The notes: a model not told the origin generated them from the letters alone. A stretch of 64,000 nt of DNA from Coccinella septempunctata (GCF_907165205.1 NC_058192.1:36918001-36982000); one strand, 5' to 3'; shown: positions 32,953 through 43,975, counted from the first letter of the stretch. Made by a program: numbers and translations.

Positions 32953-33119
32953 TAGTGTGGCAATATGACGTCACACGAAGCGATCGCAGGAATGGAAAAC
33001 TGGAGCTGTGCATCCATGTTTACAATTCAATATCTCGGGTATTAATTGACGTATCGAAATAATTTTTTCACACAATATTTTTATTTTTTATAGAGAATAG
33101 CATCTAAAGATCAAAATTA

Positions 33120-33430
33120 GTGAGCATTCTCCATTTTGCCCGACTTGGCATGATTTTTCGGAAACCCAATTTGGGTGTAGTGAGGGGGGAATTCGTGCCC
33201 GACAAAATCGGGGGCTGTATAGATCTTGAAGAGCATCTCAAAGAGAATGTATTCACTGAAAAAAAAATTAAAATATTTCAATTTTACCCGACTTAGCATA
33301 ATTTTTCGGACACACAAGTTGGGGGTAGTAGGGGGTGAATTCGTGCCCAACAAAATCAGGTTCTATATGATTCTCGAAGAGCACAAGTAGGAGAATATAT
33401 TCACTGAAAAAAAATATAAATATTCCAATT
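33120..33430. repeat. minisatellite related to 25376-26450
   Basis: About two units with GTGCCCGACAAAATCGGGGG, GAGAATGTATTCACTGAAAA and TTTTACCCGACTTAGCATAA, in the orientation of the distal part of 25376-26450. Confidence 0.8.
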
Positions 33431-33484
33431 TTACTCGAGACTAGAAAATTTACATTTTATTGACCCTCTAACTCGTTATTCATT

Positions 33485-33690
33485 GCTAGAAATAGTTGAA
33501 AATGGTTGTAGATAATTAGTACCCTCACCCCTTCCTGAGAACGTCATCAAATTTCATTTTCATTTCCACTTTTCAATGTCAATCCCGTACCAGTCTTGAT
33601 TACGAATAAAGATATACCGCGAGCGGGCCGAACGCTTCACCGAGGCAAACGCGTGGCTGGAACTCGTGGCTGTTTTCACACTGCTTTAGA
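33485..33690. repeat. inverted repeat partner of 23540-23745
   Basis: The reverse complement of 23540-23745, carrying TTTCAATGTCAATCCCGTAC and GCAAACGCGTGGCTGGAACT. Confidence 0.8.
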
Positions 33691-34055
33691 AAACTTGCTT
33701 GTTTTGTATCCTAAGGCTATTAGTTTCGGAGATACGGGGTGATTCATGAACATTGGCCTAAATTTGCGATAGCCATATCTTTGGAATGCAGGTCCGATTT
33801 CGATCAAATTTCATGGGTTTGTTCACTTCAGAAAACCCTTTCAAACGGCTCAAGAAATATTAATATTTTCAAGGTAGTTCTCAGAATATCATGATTTTTC
33901 CTTCAAGCCCTGAAATCTATATTTTTTACATACCTTACAGAAATTTCGTTATTTCCATAAAAAAACTACAAAATTTATTCTAAGGAACTTAATTATCACT
34001 TTGCATGGCAAACTTGTCACAAGGGAATAGGAACCGGGCGAATTAATCTTTTATG
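33690..34055. repeat. element copy inverted relative to 37300-37733
   Basis: It shares CATGGGTTTGTTCACTTCAG, TATCATGATTTTTC and AGGGAATAGGAACC with the complement of 37300-37733. This copy has lost its TACAGGGTG tip. Confidence 0.75.
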
Positions 34056-34105
34056 TGATTTTTTCGAAGTGCGGTCCTCTTTTTATTCCTTTGGCGATAT
34101 TCTTA

Positions 34106-34991
34106 GGCTGTGACTAGAGTCCCGACTCGGGACTCGTGTCCAGTCCCGAGTGACGTCATCAAATTCCGGACTGATATTCGGTCCCGAATGCAACGATGCA
34201 CCGCATTGGTGCTTTGAAATTATTGAGCAGTGAAAGGAGTAGCGAAAAACTAAATTTTCAGTACAAATCATAAGCCTATACCCAGTCAAATAGAAACAAT
34301 GATTCATATTTCAATCGGGCATGTAGATATGAGTTGCTATAAAGATGAATATGTTGTTAGTATATTTTATTTTCAAATTTCAAATCATCACATTTATAAA
34401 GAGAAAAAAGAGCAATCTTGAAATGAAACATCTAAGATGCTCATTCTAAACAGAACCACTACCTTTACCTTTTTCGCTAAATTTTCGTACACTTAAAATA
34501 TAAATACATTTTATTGAGATGCCGCAGCATAGTGTCGTTATTTCGTATAACATATTATACATTTCACAAATATATTCGTCAGCTTCCTTTCTCTATCACA
34601 TTTTTCAGTCAAGAATGGCCGTAAGGAAGAGGTTCACTTCTGAATCAAAACTTACGTCTGGCAATTCCTTTGGATCAATTTACACTAACCAATTCCCAAC
34701 TTTCTCACTATTTAGAATTGCATACTTGCTCCTTCCATTCTCAAATTAAAAGATTAGTATTTTCTCCTGCCTTTTCAATCTTGATTTAGAAAAAGCCCAC
34801 ACTATTTTCTGATAAGGTATCACTCCTTGAATTTTGTCGCAACTATTCATAAATAATATTATAAGATTCGCGAACATAACCTCAAAACCCTTTTACAATG
34901 TCGGGACTGGACAAGGATCCCGAGTAAGGTCAAGCGACCTGTTTGGTAGTTGAGTCATTTGATTTCGTCAGTCGGGACTCTAGTCACAGCC
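34106..34991. mobile_element. 886-bp element with perfect 22-bp terminal repeats
   Basis: The left end GGCTGTGACTAGAGTCCCGA (continuing CT) is exactly complementary to the right end finishing TCTAGTCACAGCC. The flanks ATATTCTTA (34097-34105) and ATATTATTA (34992-35000) agree in 8 of 9 bases, suggesting a 9-bp target duplication as made by Mutator-like elements. Inner CCCGACTCGGGACT motifs add secondary structure. No transposase. Confidence 0.75.
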
Positions 34992-35266
34992 ATATTATTA
35001 ATTGTCTTCTGTCGGGCTTTTGAATTTTTTTGAATTCTGTTCAATTCTTTTTCATTTTTAACCCTCAATTCCCACTGGGTGTACGAGAAAAAGTGATTGA
35101 AGTTATTCATGATTAAGATATGAATTCTTTTGTAATTACATTCTTTTTTCAAACACTGAATATTTGCGTTAATTGAATTCAAAAAAAGATGTTCCATGCT
35201 TCCAATCATAGCTGTGAAATCAGTTTTTGGGCCTTACTTGAAGTAAGGTTAACAGGATAAATCAAT

Positions 35267-35641
35267 TTGAATTTTATTCAATTCACTTTAGCTCCATGGC
35301 TAGAGGAATTGGATGTCAGGAGAATTCACTTCCAGCATGATGGTACAAGTCCTCACCGATTTAGAGAAGTTACGCAATATCCGAATAACAACTTTCTGAA
35401 CATATGGATAGAAAATAGTGGACCTGTGGCATGGTCCTCAGGGTCCCCGGATCTAACGCCTCTAGATTATTTTCTGTGGTGTTATCTGAAAGAGAGAGCA
35501 TATGCCACTGAAATCACTTCACGGGAGCATTTGAGGCAGAGGATAGGAGCCCGCGTAGAAGTTAAACAAAATCCCGATATGATAAGAAGGGCAATAAATA
35601 ATCTGATTTTAAGTTTTTCTCTGTGGGAATATCTTCCGTAG
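35267..35641 (+). pseudogene. DD41D mariner-superfamily transposase, C-terminal half
   Basis: The second catalytic Asp lies in RIHFQHDGTSPHRF and the third in WSSGSPDLTPLDYFLWCYLK, with 41 residues between them (DD41D, the spacing of the rosa/Visitor group). The tail (TSREHLRQRIGARVEV and following) is typical. About 124 codons are open to a stop at 35639-35641. The N-terminal helix-turn-helix region and first Asp are missing; sequence just upstream (GPY-like) hints at decayed coding. A truncated copy, not functional. Confidence 0.8.
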
Positions 35642-35961
35642 TCTTTGGGATTTAAGTTAATTATTAATCAAGTAGGCGCCAGTCACACATAGTTAAGTTT
35701 TAAATTAGTAATTTCGTCGTTTTTCTACGGGAAGATCGTTATTTTTCATCAATAATTGTTAGAATTATTTAATTTTTTCTCTTTGGGACATTTTCTCAAT
35801 ATACGTTTGAACTTTCATGGAATACTCAGTCTAACAACGTGTGTTATGTATAAGCAATCCGATAGAAGAAGTTGAGCGTGCATTCCGGCGGCAACAATAG
35901 GGGTCACGCACCAAATCGATGTTTAAAAGCCAAAGTGTTTGCCAGTCATCCAGGTAAAATC
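35642..35961. other. non-coding stretch
   Basis: Probably the 3' part of the mariner-type element. No terminal repeat was identified. Confidence 0.35.
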
Positions 35962-36361
35962 TCAGAACATAGATACATGGAATGGAGAGTAAGTGCTAGA
36001 AATGAATGTTTTGTCATACACACATTCGATGTTTCTCTGTCTAGCGCGATACTAAAGCAGTGGCGTTAAATTGAAAAATTTACATACTTCCTATCTATTC
36101 GTACTCAAAATTGATGTGACACTGATGTCCAAATCAACTTTCTCAGTTGTGATTGGCGACACTAAGGCCCAGTTGCAGAAGGTCCATTAAGATTTGATGT
36201 CCCATCAGAATTTAAAACTGTCATTTTTGAAGGGGAAAATGGAGGATTAAGATTTTAATGAAGTTTTAAATTTTAATGGACTTTCCTGCAACTGGACGTA
36301 AGCAACTATTTCACTCCAGTCTTTGGAATGTTTATTTTCCATTCCATGTATCTATGTTCTA
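35962..36361. repeat. inverted pair, 400 bp apart, around a MITE
   Basis: AGAACATAGATACATGGAAT (from about 35966) is complementary to ATTCCATGTATCTATGTTCT (ending 36360). The right arm abuts the element at 36362. The MITE 36166-36297 lies between the arms. Confidence 0.7.
36166..36297. mobile_element. 132-bp MITE with GGCCCAGTTGCA ends
   Basis: The left end GGCCCAGTTGCAG with TCCATTAA pairs with the right end TTAATGGA, then CTGCAACTGGAC. Internal AATTTAAAAC and GTTTTAAATT continue the hairpin. CCCAGTTGCA-tipped MITEs are common in insects. Confidence 0.75.
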
Positions 36362-36651
36362 ATGGGTACCACTCACGAGGCGTTTTCTCCGGGACTATCA
36401 GGTAGAGCATCGATGCCGAAGAGGATCCCATCTGGCGATCTGATGCTAGGCTAGGCTATGCTGCTAGGTCGGCCACACACGGGGCAGAACTACTCGGGAC
36501 TAGGAACCTTATTCCAGTGTAGCATCAACGAATATCACTCGGTCCCAGATGTTGGGGATGTCGATAGTAGGGGCTGGTCGGCCACACACGGGGACTTATG
36601 ATGGGTATTCCTCGATAGTCCCGGAGATAACGCCTAGTGAGTGGTACCCAT
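36362..36651. mobile_element. 290-bp element, same family as 28294-28802
   Basis: The ends ATGGGTACCACTCACGAGG and CGCCTAGTGAGTGGTACCCAT are inverted repeats; pairing extends through GGGACTATC and GATAGTCCC. GTCGGCCACACACGGGG occurs twice inside (about 36469 and 36580). A (TA)n tract (36657-36682) follows directly. Confidence 0.8.
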
Positions 36652-36779
36652 AAGGGTATATATATAATATATATATATATTCTTTTGAAAAAGAGTGTTA
36701 CAAACTTTTACAATCTGAAAAACAATGAAGCGGGTGTAAAGAAATGGCAACAAGAGACAGATCCTAAAAACCTGTTCCT

Positions 36780-36970
36780 CGTTCCAGATCTCAGTGTAAG
36801 CAGAGGAAAAATGTCAACGGGGTACCATACATATCTTCGTATGATACACGAAAAAACAGAGATAAAAACCTCAGAAAAAACTCTCTGTTTGCCCGTATAA
36901 GTGTAATGATGATGTATTTGTGTAAAGAATAAGCTGAAATTATTATATTGAAGGACATCTTCTTCATATG
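36780..36970 (+). repeat. dispersed repeat, copy at 45190-45355
   Basis: Shared landmarks are ACGGGGTACCATACA, GTATGATACA, AAAACCTCAG, AATAAGCTGAAAT and ATATTGAAGG/ATATTGTAGG in the same order and strand. At 45190 it abuts the Penelope remnant. Confidence 0.7.
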
Positions 36971-37299
36971 ACAAAATCCAAAAACTTCCTTCCATTCTTT
37001 TTACCCATAAGGGTAAAATCGAGGAACTCTTATGGTGAACCATAATAATAACAATTAATACTTAAATATGTCTGATATGGAGTATCTAAATTCAATATGT
37101 AATTTCCGAGGTAACTTCAAAAGAATTCACAGCTCGACTTTGCATACTTTTCGGTAATCACTTTTCACGGAACACCCAGTGGGTGCTGAGGGTTTAAAAT
37201 CAAAAAGAGTTGAACAGAATTTAAAATAATTCAAAATCTTGGGAAAAAACAATAAACATTATAAACAAAAAAATTGAAACAGGACAGCATTTCGAGAAA

Positions 37300-37733
37300 A
37301 TGACATAAAACATGAATTCGTCCGATTCCTATTCTCTTGTGACAATTGTGCCATGCAAAGTGAAAATTGAATTCTTTCGAATAAATTATGAAGTTTTTCA
37401 TGGCGATAACTAAATTTCTATAAGGGATGTAAAAAAATAGATTTTGGGGTTTGACAGAAAAATCATGATATTCCGAGTACTGCCCTGAAAATATTGATAT
37501 TTCATGAGCCGTTTGAAAGAGCTTTCTGAAGTGAACAAACCCATGAAATGTAATCGAAATCGGACCTTGCAATCCAGAGCGATGGCTATCGCAAATTAAG
37601 GCCAATTTTCATTAATCACATTATCCTCGCCATTATCTCCGTAACTAAAGCCTTGCCTTAGGATTAAAACAAGTAAGTTTTCTGAAAGGCCTGGAAGACC
37701 TGCTATGGCCAACGACTCAAAGAACACCCTGTA
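37300..37733. mobile_element. element with TACAGGGTG tip, inverted copy of 33690-34055
   Basis: On the minus strand it begins TACAGGGTGTTCTTTGAGTC and continues through GGAGATAATGG and TTTCATGGGTTTGTTCAC. The tip family is that of 27257-27842. Confidence 0.75.
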
Positions 37734-38199
37734 TGTATATTTCCTCATTTTTTTTATTGTTGAAACTTCCTGTTGTCTTTTATGTATCACCTTCAACTTG
37801 GATTTGAGATTAAATGTTCAATTGCCATCTGAATAAGCAATAAAAAAGTCATTTTCAATTAGAATAGTATTTTTCAATAATATATTTATCGAAATAAATT
37901 ATGAACTTGTAAATTTTCCCGCTTAATAGTATACTACAGATTGAAAAGAAATCAGCAAATCCTTAAAGTGCCAATAACTATACCTTTTACCATAATAGAT
38001 GTGTGACAATAGTAGTGTTCTTCTCATAATGAACGAAGTGGTATATAACAGCATCCGAGGAAACATCTAATGACTAATATAACATTAATGATTTAAGACA
38101 TCCTCCTTCAAATCTAAATAGATGTGGTGGATTTGATATTTAATGCAATGTAAGATAAGTTATGAACCTCCGCCACTGTCTGTATAGGTCACACCATCA
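37734..38199. other. non-coding stretch
   Basis: A+T-rich, nothing recognised. Confidence 0.4.
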
Positions 38200-38406
38200 T
38201 TGGAATCTACCAAAAACAAGACTGTCCTCGAAGGTTCTGAGAATCGTGCTCTTTGTCGGATCGATGACTTCCAATAGAAACCTAAAATGTAGATAAAAAC
38301 ACATCTTGGGGCATTGTTGAAATGCTAACCTAATAAATTTTCTCCAGTCCGGCAATAAATATCGCCATGGCGTCTCCTTTTCATTGCTGAAAATCGAACG
38401 TTTCAT
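38200..38406 (-). CDS. orphan minus-strand exon-like frame
   Basis: On the minus strand an acceptor-like CGTTCGATTTTCAG precedes an open stretch reading NEKETPWRYLLPDWRKFIR, then LAFQQC..., FLLEVIDPTKSTILRTFED and a stop near 38200. A 48-bp segment (GTTAGC ... CTACATTTTAG) could be a tiny intron. If it is spliced, a second frame starting MKRRRHGDIYC and ending NDGVTYTDSGGGS is also open across the join. The composition is more protein-like than its surroundings, but no family was recognised. Confidence 0.25.
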
Positions 38407-39719
38407 TAGAATCACGATCTCCGTTGATTCTCGAAATAGTAGGTATGAATTATTCCTAATCAGAAATTTTTTTCCGAAAAATAACTCTCCAAAAGCAAAA
38501 GAAAAAAAATATTAAACGATTTTTGATTTTCCTGAATAGGTAGGTACTCCCATTGTGTTACACATAAGCTTCCAAAAAAAAGTTGATTTTTATCTTCCTA
38601 AATTATATCATTTTATTTTATTGGTGTCGAAAAAGTGAATTATAAAATTATTTGCATTTCAAAAATGTTGCTCTGGATTTGTCTCATTATTCTGTGTTGA
38701 ATTATTGGACTTACCAAATATTCAATGAAAGCAAATTTCTATCTTCCACAATCTTCATTACAAACGATGACTATTTTCGGAGTGTCTTTTTATAATGAAG
38801 TCGAAAAAGTTGCAGCAATACAAGCGATAAAGCACTTAATTTAGTAATGTTTGGCTGTTTTATCGGTATTTTGATTTGAATATTAAAAAATGAAAACTAG
38901 TTTACTCGCCTTTTCGTTGCCCAGACGATTTCTCAATTTAGATGGAATTAGTCCATTGTTGCGTACCATTTCTTCGGATTAAAACATTGAAATCATTATC
39001 TCCTCGATTATCTCTCTCCACGCCAATGTTGGATAAAATTATAATTGCATATCAAAAAACACGCAATAATATTCTCTTTGCATACCCATATAATACTATA
39101 TATTTTTCGGAGCAATGAATAAATTGTCAGTTTTTGATAAAAACTGCCATTATTTTTTCATGTAGAATCACCAATCACCCTCTGTCCATTATTCAGTTTG
39201 AAGGGTATTCGAATAGTTATGCCAACCAAACCAACATATTATATTATTGTAACAAAAAAAAATAATTGATTCCACACGAAATATTCTAAAATGAAGAAAA
39301 TATTATAATTTTCTAACAGAAGACCCTTTCTAAAACTCATCCTTCAAAACTTTCATTGCATTGGAAATTTTGATTATTTCATACTAATATTCGTTCTATG
39401 AATACACCTTTACCGCGCGTCGTTTCTGAGAATATTTCCTTGGCTATCCGTAAAAATGTTGTTTTTTCATTTTCAGCGTTGGCGATACCGTTACGTCTAA
39501 TTACTTACTAATTACTACTGAATTTGTCATGATTTACCTACTAGATTACTCACCACTCCACTGTAATCAATTCCAAACAAGGCATATGTTTAACCAAATT
39601 TGGTTACAAATTCCATTCCTAACACCTATTAAAGTTTTGAGGGAAAATTTTCAACCACAAAGGACATCGGTAGAAGAAGCATGTAGATGAAATACCAACA
39701 AATTATCTTATAATTTCCG
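38407..39719. other. A+T-rich non-coding stretch
   Basis: No gene, RNA or repeat structure recognised. Confidence 0.45.
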
Positions 39720-40022
39720 TTGTATACATGGAAGTGGAGGAATTTACAACTGAAACAGAAGATTACATTGATGACCAGTATGTGCATATTCTGTATTTCC
39801 AAAACGAACCGTATTAGAACTACGAGTGATCCCGCATCTGCCGTTCTCCATCTAATTGTTGATTCAGTGGAACGTGAATTCATAGAAATTTTCGTTGGGT
39901 TGAAATCGTGCTACCTGAGTAAGACGATCCATCTCGATCTCCATCCGACCAGAACGACATTTAACGAAGAGATACGAAAACCAGCGGATCATACCCTCAC
40001 CATCGAGTTACTCTATTTATGA
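39720..40022 (+). CDS. unrecognised open frame, possible two-exon fragment
   Basis: An open frame of about 100 codons ends at a TGA (40020-40022). A donor-like CA|GTATGT (39778) and an acceptor-like CTAATTGTTGATTCAG (ending about 39868) would remove 91 bp and keep the frame, leaving EREFIEIFVGLKSCY, then HLDLHPTRTTFNEE at the C-terminus. There is no ATG at the start of the frame. The product was not recognised. Confidence 0.2.
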   Translation: MYTWKWRNLQLKQKITLMTSMCIFCISKTNRIRTTSDPASAVLHLIVDSVEREFIEIFVGLKSCYLSKTIHLDLHPTRTTFNEEIRKPADHTLTIELLYL

Positions 40023-40364
40023 GCAATACTTTCCATTTTCTTATATTGAAGGAATAATTCAATCGAACTGCAACCTGAATTATGAACACTTTATTCATTT
40101 CAATTAATTATTCAGAATATCAACACAAAGCATAGATCACGATGATGGTGTGCTGACTTCTTTTCAAATATCATATTTTCAATTAGAACCACGTGGTGCA
40201 ATTTAACGTCTCATAGTATAAAATTAAAATCAGAATGACCTAATTCTACGCAAAACACCGTACGATATAAAAATCAATCAATGTTACGATTTGAATCAAA
40301 CTAACCACATGCTCTCATTCGGATTTCTAATGGAAAAACTCTCGGAAAAACCATTCTATCGAGG

Positions 40365-40645
40365 AAGAGTAGATGCTCACAATGGTTTCGGTCTTATTTG
40401 AAATCATCAGAGCAATACAAATCCTCTCCGATGAAAAACTATTTGGTGTCTCAGAAGCGATATTAGGTTTACTCCCCCCTCCTGAGGATGTGAAGACTCC
40501 GCTTAAATTAAATTGTGTTCCACAATTTTTCAATGCGGTAGTCCAGAAAAGTTTGCTAAGTTCACCACTGTACATAATTGTACAATTGAAACAAAATATG
40601 ACGTTTTTCGAAAAAGTTATTAAAAAAATCTATCAGCTTGATTGA
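40365..40645 (+). CDS. unrecognised open frame with a paralogous start at 21.7 kb
   Basis: ATG at 40373, 91 codons: MLTMVSVLFEIIRAIQILSD, then a PPPEDVK segment and a hydrophobic SSPLYIIVQ stretch, ending at 40643-40645. The first 17 residues and flanking DNA are shared with the minus strand at 21735-21675. It could be a dispersed repeat or the start of a gene family; the function is unknown. Confidence 0.25.
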
Positions 40646-40734
40646 TTTTGAGCATTCGCAGATTGAAAGATAAAGATCATTCAAAAAGTACAGAATTAAA
40701 AAACTTAGAAATTTCTTCTCTCCTGACACTATAC

Positions 40735-41170
40735 CCAAGGTGAATCTAAGCCGCATCCACTATCGCCCACCATCTCCTAAGATCTTGTGCTTCTATGCTA
40801 CTTGAATCCCATCATAGCTGTGACGTCCTCCATCATTTTCTAGGTTGGCCTATCTGTTGTTATCTGGACTCTTGAAGAATGCTGTTCATTAATCTTGGTT
40901 TTCTGAGCCATACTGTGTTTCCAATTTAGCATTGTGGCGTCTTCTCCAAACTCCCGTTATAGCATATTTTTCAGGCCATGTTTTTCGTTTTTTCTTGGTT
41001 TATTCGTAGGTCCATATTACATTCTTCTTTTTCGAGCTTTGAAAACACCCCCGGCACTCCTCTTGTTGAATAAGCCCCTGAGCATCGACAAATTCCAGCC
41101 GAAGATTCTGTTAGCTCTGCGTTGATGTTCTGTTTGCTCTTCCTGCCTGTGCATACATACATATAAGGTT
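40735..41170 (-). pseudogene. LINE 3'-end remnant (post-reverse-transcriptase region)
   Basis: The minus strand reads CNMDLRINQEKTKNM near 41030-40975, the NxKxN...KTK motif that follows the YADD box in RTE-like reverse transcriptases. Further down are VQITTDRPT, EDVTAMMGF and SIEAQDLRRWWAIVDAA, the usual end of such ORFs. Many stops. Strand and class are clear; the clade is tentative. Confidence 0.6.
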
Positions 41171-41448
41171 GCCGGGCTCATTTGTGTTGACTCTACCAAT
41201 TTTCTTGGTGTACCCATTCATAGCATTGGTAGACGTATCCTACTTCTTTTCCTGGTGTCTTAAGGTGCTTACTGAGCGAGTAGCAGTTGCAACGTCAATG
41301 CAAATCCAATTATGTTTCATGTTGCACCAGCGAGTACTTCCTGTTTTTCGTTGCGAAGCACAGTCTTTCCTTTGAGCGTGGCAGAGACCGCCAAGTCTGG
41401 GACCCGGATCGTTTTGAAGCCTGCGACAAACGAGGAACAAAACATTTT

Positions 41449-41520
41449 ATGGGATTGTTATGGCCGTTGCTGTTGCTGCTCGCCAGTGGGATTGCGCAAA
41501 GGCGTGCTGCTGCATGCTGA
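41449..41520 (+). CDS. short frame resembling a signal peptide
   Basis: 24 codons: MGLLWPLLLLLASGIAQRRA and a short end. It lies in a locally G+C-rich patch (about 41260-41560) unlike its surroundings. It could be the start of a secreted protein's first exon, but no clear donor follows and the frame stops at once. Confidence 0.15.
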   Translation: MGLLWPLLLLLASGIAQRRAAAC

Positions 41521-42757
41521 AAATCTACGGAGATCTGGTAGAACCCAGGACAATGATAATTTTTTTCAGATAGTTTAGGCCTAGATGTTTCTTGGGAATA
41601 TATCTGAATTCACACATAAATACTTCAGGTAACGCAATTGGATAAGGTTAAATTTACCGATGAAGTTTGCGTGGAGCAGTTTACCGTTGAGAATCGAAAT
41701 AAGATGAAACTATAAAGTTTCAAATGAACTGATTCAAAAGAAAATAAGTGATAGATTCTTTTAATTTTCATTTGTGATCGAAGATGTATGGGTCGAAACG
41801 TTCTGGGTATGATGAAATAAAAGAACTAATACAAATCTTGCTTTTTTCTCTGAAATTTTGAAAGAATGCGAGTAATAAAAACCCCAGAAGAGCGCGCATT
41901 CAAAATGAAACCTTCAATAATTTCATTGCAAGGAGGTGGCAGATACTTTATTACAATCCATTATGGGCATTAATATTTGATAATATTTTGAGCTACGCTG
42001 CACCATGAAAACACATTTAATTTTCATTCTCTGAAAATTTGGTATGCTGTGGAATGGAAGGAAAAAAAAATATTTTTTTTCACCGAATTTTGTTCTTTAT
42101 TATGTCATGCTAATGACAGGACTACCTTTTTTTCATTTCCCGCACCAATTTGAAAAGATTCACCTTCTTCCATCGGGAAGCTTTCATTTTTCAAATTCAG
42201 ACTGCACATTTGCAAACACCGGCAGGGCGTTACAAATGATGAGTGACCATCGATGGTCAGAAATACTGAGGAATTCGAAGAGAAATGAGATTAAATATGG
42301 TCATAATCAGATAAAGGGTATTGTTTCTGTATTCGTGAAACGCTACGAATTTCCCGTTTCGATGGCAAATTTAGGATGACAGATTTATAAAAATTCAGCG
42401 CTGTGGTTATGTTTCGAGGCACCCACTGTTCTTCGCAGATTTTCACGTGGACAAAAATGAAAATTCTCCATCTTCACCATCTCTCTAATTTAAACTGAAA
42501 ACCTAGTAGCTTCAACCATTTTCTATGAAAAATCAATGGGTTTAACACTAAAATTCACAATGTGCGGAAGACTATGCGTAAGGGTCGCGCATAAACGTAA
42601 CAGGCAGGATTCCTTCTTACTCGGATATAGCGACATAAGGGGTGGAATTCCTGGAACCATATAACTGCCGAATTTTAGGAGCGAGTTGTCAAGGCGCCCT
42701 CCCTTTGGTCGGCTTTCAGTTCAAGGCCAAACCACCCCCTAACTTCGTCCCTCTCAG
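41521..42757. other. non-coding stretch
   Basis: Nothing recognised, apart from the G+C-rich patch starting near 42640 that leads into the exon candidate at 42758. Confidence 0.4.
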
Positions 42758-42912
42758 TTTACCAAGTCCCCAGCGAGACAGACAAAGACAACGTGCTCCG
42801 CTTAATTGCTTTCGGCGTAAGCGAGGAGCAGCTGCTTGATGGGCCAACGTTGGATGTTTTCGAAGTCTCTTCTGCTGTTAGTGCAGGGTCGGGGGACAAA
42901 ATTAGATATTAG
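42758..42912 (+). CDS. candidate 3' exon, unknown gene
   Basis: A near-consensus branch and acceptor (CCCCTAACTTCGTCCCTCTCAG, ending 42757) precedes an open frame: YQVPSETDKDNVLRLIAFGV, SEEQLLDGPTLDVFEVSSAV, then a TAG at 42910-42912. Codon use (GTG CTC CGC, GAG GAG CAG CTG) is G+C-rich at third positions, unlike local background. A donor-like GGC|GTAAGC at 42817 could end the exon early. No family recognised. Confidence 0.3.
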
Positions 42913-43828
42913 ACAAACTAGAAATTTCTATTAACAACCCTCGTCTCTTCGTAAAGGTTTGAGTCACACCACGTATTTTTATTCTATATCAGGCTCAGGC
43001 AATTGAAAGATTTTTTTTTAATTTTTGTTGGTTGTTATATTTATACCTCTCAATATCTCAAATAGAAAGAGTAAGGAATTTTTAAAACAGTGTTGCAGTT
43101 TCGGTTGCAGTGCATATATAGATACACAATATATATACAATCACTCCACTTACTGTTTTTTTAATGAACCACCTTAATTTTTATTTTCAAATTCATTGTT
43201 GGGAGAAGATACTAGATATAGAAGATAATTCAAGAGAACTCCACGTTCTTCGCAAAATATCGTCTAGGTTGAGTCTTTTGATTGAGTTATAATGATCCTC
43301 TGAAATCTTGCAAGTGAAAACAATTCGTAATTGCCTTTTCTCTCTTTCACAGCTTACGTTTTTGACAAAAATTTGAAAATTTAATAAAAATATCACTCAA
43401 CCGTTCGTTTCTGCGAAACTACCATTGATAACTCGATGAAATTTGCTGCAGAAATTAAATAATCAGTAATTCTATCCAATGACAACTAGATAAGTTACTT
43501 ATATTCCAATGCCTCGTTTTTTTTTATATTGAGAAAAAATATTGAAAATGCCTATTAATACGATATTTATTAAATGTGAAATATTTTAATACTATAATAA
43601 TCGCACAAATGACATATTATGCTATTTATTGCATTTTTCCGCTTCTTGAAACGTTGATAGTGTGGAATTATGCAGCATTAAATAACATATCATGCAACAA
43701 GTACCACGTAGCAATTACCAAGTAACGAATTGCTGAAATATCATTCTCTTTAATGAAACCTCTGAACTTCGGATTAATGAAACGAAACATAAAAATAGTA
43801 TCGTTCGTTTTATTATTTGTTTTTACAG
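42913..43828. other. A+T-rich non-coding stretch
   Basis: No features recognised; it could be an intron between the candidate exons at 42758 and 43829. Confidence 0.35.
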
Positions 43829-43975
43829 AAGATCAGGACGTTAAGTTTAGTGACCGCACAGGCCAATGCGCATTTATCTGCGCATCAAGTTGCGCATAAT
43901 GAGAAAATTAACATAAGAAGTTTGGCAACTTCAGAAGAATTAGATAACTTAAAACTTATCAAACAAAATGAATAG
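43829..43975 (+). CDS. candidate terminal exon, unknown gene
   Basis: The acceptor-like TATTTGTTTTTACAG ends at 43828. The next 48 codons are open (KIRTLSLVTAQANAHLSAHQ, VAHNEKINIRSLATSEELDN, LKLIKQNE) with a TAG at 43973-43975. The Ala/His/Leu-rich composition with four CAT-containing GCGCAT steps is unlike random A+T-rich DNA. It has no internal ATG near its start, so it depends on splicing. The function is unknown. Confidence 0.3.
   Translation, partial: KIRTLSLVTAQANAHLSAHQVAHNEKINIRSLATSEELDNLKLIKQNE

Noticed and set aside
41169..41578. Several overlapping open frames in a G+C-richer patch as coding exons
   Set aside because: They are open on both strands, with no clear splice sites or recognised domain; only the short signal-peptide-like frame was kept, at low confidence.
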